Of a DNA stretch of 14,490 bases, positions 1-8,400 are shown in pieces. Positions within the stretch are counted from its first letter, which is position 1; every line of letters begins with the position of its first letter. The position numbers and the translations under genes were made by a program. This stretch comes from an uncultured Porphyromonadaceae bacterium (GTDB lineage: Bacteria > Bacteroidota > Bacteroidia > Bacteroidales > Muribaculaceae): the NCBI GenBank assembly GCA_900555165.1, contig USKE01000017.1:1-14490 (forward strand), in the 5' to 3' direction. The notes under the pieces were generated by a model. That model was not told where the DNA came from, searched no databases, and saw nothing but the letters and a program-made list of their open reading frames with translations.

Positions 1-986
1 TGAGGTCGTACATAGCCCTGGCCATCGCTGGGGCGGCCATATTAACGACAACCGCGGCCGACACCGACTACCGGAAACTCGCCGCCGACGTCAACCTCAT
101 CGTGGCCAACGACCTGGGACGCAACGGCGCCCACCTGCAACGCCCGATAGCCGCGCTGATGGGAACAGTGGCCGACCAGACCGGCCCCGAGGCGGTGCTC
201 GCTTTGGGCGACACCCACCACTACCTGGGGGTGCAGAGCGTGGCCGACCCGCTCTGGATGACCAATTACGAGCTGATATACGACCATCCCGAACTGCAGG
301 TGGAGTGGTGCCCCGTGCTGGGGAACCATGAATACCGGGGCGACACCGATGCCGTCACAGGCTATTCCGACATCAGCAGGCGATGGTCCATGCCGGCACG
401 GTATTACAGCCGGATATTCCACAACGACGGCACGCGCGTAAAAGTGGTGTTCATCGACACGGCACCGCTTATCGACAAATACCGCGCCGACAGCGCCGGG
501 TATCCCGATGCCGGGCGCCAGGACATGGAGGCACAGCTCGCCTGGCTTGACCGCGAGCTTGCCGACCGCGAGGGTGCCGAATGGCTTGTCGTGGCCGGCC
601 ATCATCCGGTTTTTGCCGATACTGACAAATCGCGTGGCGAACGCGCCGACATGCAGGCGCGGGTGGCACCCCTGCTGCGCCGCCACAAGGTAGACATGTA
701 TATCTGCGGCCACATCCACAATTTCCAGCACATACGCGAGGACGCCTCTGACATCGACTATGTCGTGAACAGTTCGGGCTCGCTGTCGCGCCGCAATGTG
801 GCTCCCGTGCAGGGGATTGGCCCCACGGGGGGCGAACCTCTGAAATCGACCGAACGCACCGTTTTCTGCAACGGCGACGAGGGATTCTCACTTCTGGCAG
901 CCGGCCACGACACGCTCCGCCTCCATCTGATTGACCATACCGGAAAAGTGATACACACCGTGACACGCCATAAGAAGTCGCGCTAA
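1..986 (+). CDS. Exported purple acid phosphatase-like metallophosphoesterase (start codon cut by window edge)
   Basis: Predicted to hydrolyse phosphomonoesters in the periplasm or at the cell surface. The frame is open from base 3, and bases 1-2 (TG) are the last two bases of an NTG codon, so the true start almost certainly begins one base before the window, giving 328 residues (human ACP5 has about 325). The N-terminus, RSYIALAIAGAAILTTTAA, is a signal peptide without a lipobox. The calcineurin-type metal motifs appear in order: NDLG (D38), LGDTHHY (D71), GNHE (N109, H110), AGHHP (H201) and GHIHN (H238, H240). Segments such as LGVQSV and SDISRRW resemble ACP5 (GVQDV, SKISKRW), so the tartrate-resistant acid phosphatase branch is favoured over nucleotidases. 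The tyrosine metal ligand of that branch (GDNFY) is replaced by His74. An internal ATG at 102 would delete the signal peptide and D38, so it is rejected as the start. Substrate is unknown. Confidence 0.88.
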   Translation, partial: RSYIALAIAGAAILTTTAADTDYRKLAADVNLIVANDLGRNGAHLQRPIAALMGTVADQTGPEAVLALGDTHHYLGVQSVADPLWMTNYELIYDHPELQVEWCPVLGNHEYRGDTDAVTGYSDISRRWSMPARYYSRIFHNDGTRVKVVFIDTAPLIDKYRADSAGYPDAGRQDMEAQLAWLDRELADREGAEWLVVAGHHPVFADTDKSRGERADMQARVAPLLRRHKVDMYICGHIHNFQHIREDASDIDYVVNSSGSLSRRNVAPVQGIGPTGGEPLKSTERTVFCNGDEGFSLLAAGHDTLRLHLIDHTGKVIHTVTRHKKSR

Positions 987-1117
987 CCGCCGCCGCATAT
1001 CATGCCCGTGCCCACACAATTCCTATAGTCCATTTGGTCCTGTTCCACAAACTCAATAGAGTGTGTCTGCGTCAAAATACACACATAAGCCGTTTTAACG
1101 CATTATTGTCATCATTC
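987..1117. other. Non-coding spacer after the phosphatase gene
   Basis: I see no credible gene and no clear GC-rich hairpin followed by a T run here. The sequence becomes more AT-rich than the gene before it. Transcription of the phosphatase gene may end at the palindromic elements that follow, but that is inference. Confidence 0.4.
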
Positions 1118-1125
1118 CATTGTAG

Positions 1126-1145
1126 GGTCGCTACATGTAGCGACC
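1126..1145. repeat. 20-bp perfect palindrome, first copy
   Basis: GGTCGCTACATGTAGCGACC is its own reverse complement. In RNA it would form an 8-bp stem with a CATG loop. It lies in the left terminal repeat of the outer element and recurs (18-bp core) at 1192-1209. Confidence 0.9.
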
Positions 1146-1191
1146 GCTTACCAATTGGATTTCAGCTACTTGCTGATTCTGCTCGGTGGCC

Positions 1192-1209
1192 GTCGCTACA
1201 TGTAGCGAC
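1192..1209. repeat. 18-bp perfect palindrome, second copy
   Basis: GTCGCTACATGTAGCGAC is identical to the core of the palindrome at 1126-1145. A third half-copy, TGTAGCGACC, is found at 1341-1350, on the far side of the inner element. Confidence 0.9.
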
Positions 1210-1210
1210 C
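1201..1210. repeat. Left copy of 10-bp target-site duplication
   Basis: TGTAGCGACC lies immediately before the inner palindromic element and is repeated directly after it. A caution is that the same string is also half of the palindrome present in the host element. Confidence 0.6.
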
Positions 1211-1340
1211 CAATGCTATTAACTTAAGGCGCGGTGGCGTCCGAAGGACGCCGATTACTTCGTAACCGTGTACGACGTAGCCCGGTTATGAAGAAATCAG
1301 CGTCTTTCAGACGCCCACATCTGTTAAGTTAATAGCATTG
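1211..1340. repeat. Inner 130-bp palindromic element inserted in the outer element
   Basis: It is bounded by 17-bp perfect inverted repeats, CAATGCTATTAACTTAA at 1211-1227 and its complement at 1324-1340, and flanked on both sides by the direct repeat TGTAGCGACC (1201-1210 and 1341-1350), which reads as a target-site duplication. The whole element is one long imperfect palindrome. Inside it are a 7-bp GAA-loop hairpin (1236-1252), a 16-position stem with one mismatch and one G-T pair (1253-1268 with 1283-1298), and a 6-bp hairpin with loop TTC (1300-1314). In RNA it could form a long hairpin or a cloverleaf with three inner arms. There is no coding potential. It resembles a MITE or a REP-like (bacterial interspersed) repeat. 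The family name is not known to me. Confidence 0.7.
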
Positions 1341-1350
1341 TGTAGCGACC
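1341..1350. repeat. Right copy of 10-bp target-site duplication
   Basis: TGTAGCGACC follows the inner element directly. Deleting 1211-1350 rebuilds the perfect 27-bp right terminal repeat of the outer element. Confidence 0.6.
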
Positions 1351-1358
1351 CTACAATG

Positions 1359-1481
1359 AATGCGGCGGATTATGATACACCCTCTTGCTGTATACCTGTC
1401 ATGGCTACAGGCCTTTCATCATACGTCATCTAAGCATCTTTGAAATAATTACGAAGAATTTTATAATGGCCGATGCATAAA
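1359..1481. other. AT-rich spacer upstream of the operon promoter
   Basis: No gene is visible. It contains the 14-base string TCTTTGAAATAATT (1437-1450), which occurs again at 9842-9855 next to the insertion sequence. Confidence 0.4.
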
Positions 1482-1513
1482 TTTGCATATTTTAAATAAA
1501 ATGTATATTTTTG
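1482..1513 (+). promoter_or_regulatory. Bacteroidota sigma-ABfr type promoter
   Basis: A -33 element TTTG (1482-1485) and a -7 element TATTTTTG (1506-1513, consensus TAnnTTTG) are separated by 20 bp, the normal spacing for the primary sigma factor of Bacteroidota. Transcription would begin near 1520 and leave a leader of about 100 nt before the ATG at 1619. It is the only clear promoter ahead of the two-gene operon. No repressor operator is apparent. Confidence 0.75.
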
Positions 1514-1618
1514 CAAAAATTTCAATTTATCTATCAATCAATAGGTATAGCATCCGCGCGTGGCGCATAGATTGCCTTGAAAAAATACGAGTGCCATACC
1601 TGTCAAAACAATTTCTGC

Positions 1619-4600
1619 ATGAAGTCAACCTCTACACTGCTGCTTTCGCTTGCAATGGCGGCCCAGCTACATGGTGCCGAACCGTTCACGCTAAGCTTTG
1701 ACTTTGATGCCGCATCAGATTTCGCCACAGGGTGGAATTATGAGGATGCCGGCATGATTCACGAAACAGCCGACTATTTCGGGGCGCCCGATGCCACCGG
1801 CACAAACATGGTGCTCGGCAAAGCGAGCGCAAACATGTCGGAGGTCATCTACACCCCGATGATGAACCTCGCCGCAGGCGAACCCTGCACAATCGACTTC
1901 GACTACTGGGCTCCCGGCGGCTCCGCAGCCATAGTATACCATGTCGGCCTTGACATCACGGCCGGCACCGCACAGGAGGCATCCGCACAGACCATCGCCA
2001 CAGGCACGGTACCCACAGGGGCGGCTTATTCCGACTGGACACACTTCTCGTTCACACCCGAAAACGCAGGCCAATACTGTTTCGCGCTCAAGACCCGAAA
2101 CTACTACAACATGACCTCGAACTGCGGTTCATTCTGCATCGACAATGTCGTGATTTCAGGCTCTGCCGGCGAAGGCGGCGGTGATGAAGGCGGCGGCGAC
2201 CAAGGGGGAGGTGATGAAGGTGGTGACGACACCCCCTCTACCGGCAAGGAAGCCTTTGAACTCGAATTCAACTTCGACAACAATGCCGATTACGCCGACG
2301 GCACCATCATCGCCCCGGGATGGGGTTTCGAAGGTGGCGTACTGCAGCGCGCCAAGGCCTCTGATTTCGGCGTGACCTCGCACAGCGGCGACTATGTGCT
2401 GGGAAAAGCCACCGCCACTTTCCGCGAGATGCTGTTCACCCCGATGATGGAACTGGTGGCCGGTCAGCCCTGCACCATCGAATTCCATTACCTCGCCCCC
2501 GGTGGCACCCCTCCCATGGTGCGTAATATAGGCCTGCACATCAAGGCCGGCTCGGCACAGACATCCGAGGCGCAGACAATCGAGGTAGGCACTGTCGCCA
2601 ACCAGGAATACAGCAGCTGGACACGCCAGGAATTCACATTCACCCCGACAGTGACGGGCGAATACTGTTTCTCGATCGCCACATTCAACCCCAGTTTCTC
2701 ATCGATGTGCGGCGGCGCATATATCGACGATGTCATCATCTCGGGTTACAAGCCCGCCGAGACGCCCGAAAACCCGGGGCTGACTGTCGATGATCTGGTG
2801 CCCGATGAGGAGCACCTGACCGAATGCCAGGAACTCCCATACATCGAAAACTTCTCGGACGAAAGCCACTACGACGGCGTATCATATCTCCCTGTGGGCT
2901 GGTATGCGACAGGCTCGGTGGTATGGGTCACCGCCAACATGAACGCGCTGCCTGCTGCCGACGGCAAATACTACATGATTGCCGACCACAGCGAATACGA
3001 GCGCGACGAAAACGCCTACACTCCTTTCTTCAATCTGGAGGCCGACAAGACCTACACCATCAGTTTCAAGACCTTCATCCAGGGCAATGACTACAACGAA
3101 GACGAGATCCTGACCGTGCCGACACTCAGCATTACCGCCGGCACCGAACAGGACGCCGATTTCCACGCCACACTGCTCAAGCTCAACGAGCGTACGGCAG
3201 ACTGGATCATGCAGACCGTCACATTCACCCCCAGAGTCGCCGGACCCTACTGCTTTGCCTTCATGCTCAGCGGCCCCGCCAATTCGGGTATCGTGGCAGT
3301 AGACCAGCTCACAATCACTGCCGAGGGGCTGGTGCCCCGCACCGAACCGGCCTTCTCCCTGATCGGCGTATATGATCTCATGGATTCACAGCTTGTTACT
3401 GACGCCGCCACGCCGGTGCAGTTCGTGAACCGCTCACGCTATGCCGACAGCTATGTATGGCATGCCGAAGGCGCCGTTCCCGAAACATCAACCGACGAGA
3501 ATCCCTGTTTCACATTCCCCGCAAGCGGCGAATACAACGTGACCCTCGATGCCACCAATGCCAAAGGCACCCGCTCGACCTCGCACAGCTACAACGTAAA
3601 ACTGCTTGAGGAGAACACCGGCTACGCATTCCACAACCTCAGGGAGGGAGACGACATGATTCTCGACCGCGGCGCCGTGCCGGCATTCAGCACCGCTGCC
3701 GACGACTATGTGACCGGTTTCAACCACTACTACCGCACCATCGCACAGCGTTTCGAGCTGCCGAAAGACATCGAGGTTGCCATCAACCAGCTCAGCTGTT
3801 TCGTCAGCGACCGACGCTACGCCGCCATCGTCGAGCAGGAGTTCAACAGCCAGAACACCACGCCGTTCAGCATCGTAATCTACGGGTCGAAAGAAGACGG
3901 CTCGATAGACCCTGACAATGAACTGGGACGTCACACAACCACCATTGGCGAGGCTCTGGGTTCGTCAGGCCTGGGCAGCATCGGCGCCGACGGGCGGACT
4001 ATCGACTTCACCGCCCCGGTAAAAGCCAAAGGCACCATCTATGTGGCATTCGAATACTCTGCCGAACTGCTTACCGACCCCCTCGACGCTAACCTGGGCC
4101 GCAGCTACATCAGCACCACCGCAATCCGCCACGGCCATGGCGTCACCACCCTGTACGCATTGCCCTACAATGTGCCCGAAGAGTCAGAGGCTACGGTGGG
4201 CGAATGGTGCACTGTCGACAAACTCGACAGCAAGATGACCGGTATCGGCGCCGCCTGGTATCTGTGGGCCACCACCGGCCAGTCAGCCATAGCGCTCACA
4301 CCTGACGGCGAGACCGCGTTCTGCGTCACCTGCACCGGAAACGACATCATCGTCAGCGGCACAAAAGCCGGTTCTACGGTATGTATCTCTGACATCCAGG
4401 GACGTCTGCTCGTTTCGGCCAAGGCCACCGAAGGCTCAGCCTGCGGACTCTTCGCCGCTACAAACGGCGCCGAAATCATAAATCTCGGAGTGATTAACGC
4501 CAATGTGTCGGGCGTGAACCATGTGGGCATACTCGTGGGCAAGGCCGTGAACACAAGAATCGAGCGCTGTTTCGCCACAGGCGAGGTGGCCGGAAGGTCG

Positions 4601-5395
4601 ATATGTGTGGGTGGACTTGTGGGCGAGAATATCGCCTCCACCATCACCGACTGCTATGCGGGCGTGAAGGTGGACAATGCCGACGACTATGCCACCGGAG
4701 GCATCGTGGGCAAAAACTCGGGCAACGTGCGCAACGTGTATGCCACCGGCGAAATCCACGGCAAGGATTATGTGGGAGGTATCGTGGGCGCCAATTATGG
4801 GACCATACGTAATTCAGTAGCCATCAACGGCAGGGTAAGCGGAATGCATGACTATACGGCACGCTTCGGCGGCAACAACAACACCCGCAATCAATCTTAC
4901 AACAATCATAGCTGGGACAAAATCGCCACAGGCGAATCCCTTCACGGAGATCATGCCTCACAGCATTCCGCCTTATATTTTGCAGACTTCACATCGTTCA
5001 GCTCCATCACCAACTGGGACTTCGACAACGTGTGGGAATGGATTACGGAGGGCAAGAAATGCTACCCGGCTCTGCGCGGCCTTGGCAATCAGGAATACAT
5101 TCTTCCCTCGTCGCTGCATGACATCGTAACCGGGGTTGAGGATCTGGCCGATGACGGCGATTTCCGCATCAATGTCGGCCCGAATCCATTCGTGGAGTAC
5201 GTAGGCGTGGTTTCGTCGGCGCCCCTCCGCAGCGTATCGCTCTACTCGCTCGGAGGCGCGCTGATACTGACGGCCGACTGCAACGGCGGCTGCGAGGCCA
5301 CAGTATCGGCCGGCGCCCTCAGTGCCGGCATATACCTGCTTAACGTGGTCACCGCCGATGGTCGCAGCTATTCGTTCAAAGTCAACAAGAAGTAA
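1619..5395 (+). CDS. T9SS-secreted multidomain surface protein with jelly-roll, PKD and GLUG domains
   Basis: A 1258-residue surface or secreted protein, probably an adhesin or glycan-binding partner of the amylase that follows. The ATG at 1619 is chosen because it directly begins a signal peptide, MKSTSTLLLSLAMAAQLHGA; a TTG at 1577 would add 14 residues with no role. Domains: two closely related MAM-like jelly-roll repeats (about 22-178 and 215-376, sharing TPMM, PCTI and APGG) joined by an acidic Gly-Asp linker (181-212); a third, diverged copy (about 404-570); a PKD fold (about 578-662); a region I cannot name (about 670-888); a sorting-domain-like piece (about 890-940); four GLUG-type repeats (about 945-1065, with VGGLVG, GGIVG and VGGIVG); and a terminal type-A T9SS domain (about 1172-1258, with NVGPNPF and SAGIYLLNV). 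No catalytic domain is seen. The interior sorting-domain piece suggests a fusion of two genes. Cotranscribed with the amylase, 28 nt downstream. Confidence 0.85.
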   Translation: MKSTSTLLLSLAMAAQLHGAEPFTLSFDFDAASDFATGWNYEDAGMIHETADYFGAPDATGTNMVLGKASANMSEVIYTPMMNLAAGEPCTIDFDYWAPGGSAAIVYHVGLDITAGTAQEASAQTIATGTVPTGAAYSDWTHFSFTPENAGQYCFALKTRNYYNMTSNCGSFCIDNVVISGSAGEGGGDEGGGDQGGGDEGGDDTPSTGKEAFELEFNFDNNADYADGTIIAPGWGFEGGVLQRAKASDFGVTSHSGDYVLGKATATFREMLFTPMMELVAGQPCTIEFHYLAPGGTPPMVRNIGLHIKAGSAQTSEAQTIEVGTVANQEYSSWTRQEFTFTPTVTGEYCFSIATFNPSFSSMCGGAYIDDVIISGYKPAETPENPGLTVDDLVPDEEHLTECQELPYIENFSDESHYDGVSYLPVGWYATGSVVWVTANMNALPAADGKYYMIADHSEYERDENAYTPFFNLEADKTYTISFKTFIQGNDYNEDEILTVPTLSITAGTEQDADFHATLLKLNERTADWIMQTVTFTPRVAGPYCFAFMLSGPANSGIVAVDQLTITAEGLVPRTEPAFSLIGVYDLMDSQLVTDAATPVQFVNRSRYADSYVWHAEGAVPETSTDENPCFTFPASGEYNVTLDATNAKGTRSTSHSYNVKLLEENTGYAFHNLREGDDMILDRGAVPAFSTAADDYVTGFNHYYRTIAQRFELPKDIEVAINQLSCFVSDRRYAAIVEQEFNSQNTTPFSIVIYGSKEDGSIDPDNELGRHTTTIGEALGSSGLGSIGADGRTIDFTAPVKAKGTIYVAFEYSAELLTDPLDANLGRSYISTTAIRHGHGVTTLYALPYNVPEESEATVGEWCTVDKLDSKMTGIGAAWYLWATTGQSAIALTPDGETAFCVTCTGNDIIVSGTKAGSTVCISDIQGRLLVSAKATEGSACGLFAATNGAEIINLGVINANVSGVNHVGILVGKAVNTRIERCFATGEVAGRSICVGGLVGENIASTITDCYAGVKVDNADDYATGGIVGKNSGNVRNVYATGEIHGKDYVGGIVGANYGTIRNSVAINGRVSGMHDYTARFGGNNNTRNQSYNNHSWDKIATGESLHGDHASQHSALYFADFTSFSSITNWDFDNVWEWITEGKKCYPALRGLGNQEYILPSSLHDIVTGVEDLADDGDFRINVGPNPFVEYVGVVSSAPLRSVSLYSLGGALILTADCNGGCEATVSAGALSAGIYLLNVVTADGRSYSFKVNKK
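2159..2254 (+). repeat. Gly-Asp/Glu linker encoded by short imperfect tandem repeats
   Basis: Codons for GEGGGDEGGGDQGGGDEGGD form imperfect 12-base units such as GGCGGCGGTGATGAA. The linker separates jelly-roll domains 1 and 2. Slippage here could change its length. Confidence 0.75.
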
Positions 5396-5423
5396 TAACC
5401 GGATTTCTACAAGTAAGACAACA

Positions 5424-8400
5424 ATGACACATATTTGTAAACTTCGCACTCTGTGGGCTGCAATGGTACTTCTCGCAGCGTCCGGAGTCAAGGGCATGGC
5501 CGCGACCGATGCCACCCTCAATCGCCTTGAGGTTAAAGTGGGAGGAGTCAACGTGATTCCCGACTTCAATCCGGCCACAAGAAACTATGAAATCGAACTC
5601 GGCGAGGATGCCGCTTCCATAGCCACTTTCTCGGCGGCCCCGGCATCCAAGGATGCCACGGTGGATATCTCCATCAACGGCACGACATATTCCAACCATA
5701 CGCTCGGATCGTTGCAGGGCGGGGAGAATGTGATTACCTATACCGTAAGGAACGGCGGTGAGACCGCGGTCTACACAATCTCGCTGAAGACTCCTCAGGT
5801 GGTGCGTCAGGACTATTTCACCTGGAAGAACGCCAACATTTATTTCGTGCTGACCGACCGTTTCCACAACGGCGACACCTCCAACGACGAGAGCTACCAC
5901 CGCCATAAGACGGCAGGGGGCTCAGATGTGGCGACATTCCACGGCGGCGACATCAAGGGCCTCACCGAAAAGCTCGATTATCTCGACGATCTTGGTGTGA
6001 ACGCAATCTGGATCACCGCTCCTTACGAGCAGATGCACGGTTGGACCGGGGGCAAGAACGATGCCTTCGCCCACTACGCATTCCACGGCTATTACACGCT
6101 CGACTGGACCTACATGGACCGCAATATGGGCACAATCGAGGATATGCGCAATTTCGTGACCGAGGCGCACCGCCGCGGAATACGTGTGGTGATGGACATT
6201 GTGCTCAACCATACCGGATACTGCACACTCGACGACTGTCTCGACTATGGCTTCGGCAATATCAACGGCACGGTTTCGGCCGGCTGGCTCCCCTCGAGCG
6301 ACAAATTCACGATGTGGGGTGACAACGACGTAAGCTTCAACGCCGACACACAAGGTAAATGGGGCGACTGGTGGGGCACGTGGGTAAGAGCCTTCGGTGA
6401 CCGTCCGTGGGGCACATCGGCAGGCTATGTGGTGCCCGGAGGCGACGACAGGACCATGTCGCTGGCCGGACTGCCCGACGTAGTGACCGAGCGCACACAG
6501 TCTGTCGATATCCCCGCCTTCCTGCAGCGCAAGTGGGACAGAGAGAAGGGCGGCGACTACGACAACTACCGCCTGCCCAACATCGACGACTGGCGTATCA
6601 GCGGCAAGGGTGCTCCCGCCGACTACATCATCAATTGGCTCGCCGCATGGGTGGAATACTTCGGAATCGACGGATTCCGTTGCGACACCGCCAAGCACGT
6701 GGAGCTTTCTCGCTGGAATCAGCTCAAAAACACTTGTAAGAGCGCCCTTGAGGCATGGCGCCGCAGCGACCGCGCCGATGAATATGCCAAAAACTGGACC
6801 AATGATTTCTGGATGACCGGAGAATGTTTCGGATGGAGTCATGGCGATACGGGCTACTTCAATCAGGGCGGCTTCGACTCGATGATCAACTTTGCCTTCA
6901 ATGGCACGGAGGGTGGTTCGGGCCGTACGCCGTCGGTAGACGATTGGGAATATTATTCCGGTTTCTGCAACGGCGTCAACGGTCATGAGGTTCTCAATTA
7001 TGTTTCGAGTCACGACACCGGCCTGCATCGTCCCGGCGACCAGAAGAATGTGGCGACCATGCTGCTTCTCTGCCCCGGAGGCGCCCAGATATTTTACGGC
7101 GACGAGACGTCGCGCCCGACTGTCGACGGCAAGGGTGACGCAGGTATGGCCACCCGCGGCGACTTCAACTGGGATGCCGTAGGCAACGACGTGAATCTGC
7201 ACTGGCAGAAGATCGGTCAGTTCCGCCGCCGCAATCCGGCCGTAGGAGCCGGTGTTCAGTCTAATCTCGGCAGCGATACTTACGGTCGTAAATTCTCGGA
7301 AAACGGATTCAGCAACTCCGTGATTATCCGTCTCAACACGCGGTCCGGCCAGACCTACACGATAAATACCGGTGATCTTTTTGCCGACGGCACGAAGGTG
7401 ATGGACGGCTACAATATGAGCAATACGGCTGTGGTAAGCGGTGGCAGTGTCACGATAGCAGCATCGGGCCCGGTGCTCCTCATCGAGGAATACGGCACGT
7501 TCGGCGGACCGACACCTCCCGAGCCTCCGACACCTCCCGTGCCCTCAAAGCCCGTGGTTACAGCAAACCCGGCCGACGGCACCTCGTTTACCGACAATGT
7601 CACGGTGACACTCTCCGTGACTCCCGCCACCGATATCTACTATACCCTAGATGGCTCAACTCCTTCTGCGGCTTCAGCGCGCTACTGCTCGCCTTTGACT
7701 TTCAGCCAGACCACAACGCTGCGCACATATGCCGCAAATCAGAGTGGAACCGCACTGAAGAGCTTCACCTATACCAAAAAGCAGGGTGAGGAACCGGACG
7801 ACAAGTGCTTTGTCTACTTCGTCAACGACAAAAACTGGAATGTGAAGGTATGGGCATGGAACAACACCGAGAACTGCTGTGCCAACGACACATGGCCCGG
7901 CGACGCGATGACCGAGAAGAACGGTGTGCTCTATTGGGAAGCTCCCAAGGGCAAGGTGCCCACCCAGATCATTTTCAGCAATAATGGAGGAGAGAAGGCC
8001 GGAGACAATCTTGAGTACGTCAACGGCCATACCTATAAATCCGACGGCAGCCACAGTCTGGTACCCTACGGTCCGCAGAAACCTGTGGTATCCGTTAGTC
8101 CTGACGGCGGCAAGGTCATGGGCTCCGGCATCATCACCGTGACCATAGGCAATGAAGCCACTTCGATTTCCGGTTCTTTCAACAATAAGAACGTTACGCT
8201 CGGCAATGGCACCACCACTCTTAAGGTGAGCGACTATCTCGCCGAAAACGAGAGCGGATCGTTTACCATCACCGCATCCAACAGCGTCGGCACGGCCAAC
8301 TACAGCAGTACGTTCACCCGCGACGATTCACAGCCCGTCTATACCTTTACCGGCGACTGGCGCGAACTCTCCATCTATCAGATAATGGTGGGTTCTTTCC

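Larger units (their letters stand above)
1118..1358. repeat. Outer MITE-like element (about 101 bp when the inner insertion is removed)
   Basis: A small inverted-repeat element that carries no gene. Its left terminal repeat is 1118-1144 (27 bp). Its right terminal repeat is interrupted: 1192-1210 must be joined to 1351-1358 to restore it, and the joined sequence is then the exact reverse complement of the left repeat over all 27 bp. Each terminal repeat contains the palindrome GTCGCTACATGTAGCGAC. The core between the repeats (1145-1191) has no coding potential I can see. The restoration of a perfect repeat only after removing 1211-1350 is the main evidence that this was an intact element before a second one landed in it. 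Such elements are usually moved by a transposase encoded elsewhere, which is not in this window. Confidence 0.7.

Noticed and set aside
42..966. Open frames on the minus strand opposite the phosphatase gene
   Set aside because: All conserved metal-binding motifs are on the plus strand; the opposite frames have Cys/Arg/Gly-rich noise composition.
1034..1222. 62-codon plus-strand frame in the spacer
   Set aside because: It runs into the palindromic repeat element and has no plausible start context or protein-like pattern.
1118..1358. CRISPR-like array, because of repeated palindromic units
   Set aside because: There are only two full copies of the palindrome, with unequal spacing, and the layout is fully explained by terminal inverted repeats of nested elements. 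No cas gene is in view.
5922..7202. 426-codon open frame on the minus strand
   Set aside because: It is antisense to the first GH13 domain, whose catalytic motifs fix the plus frame as real. No recognisable fold or start context.
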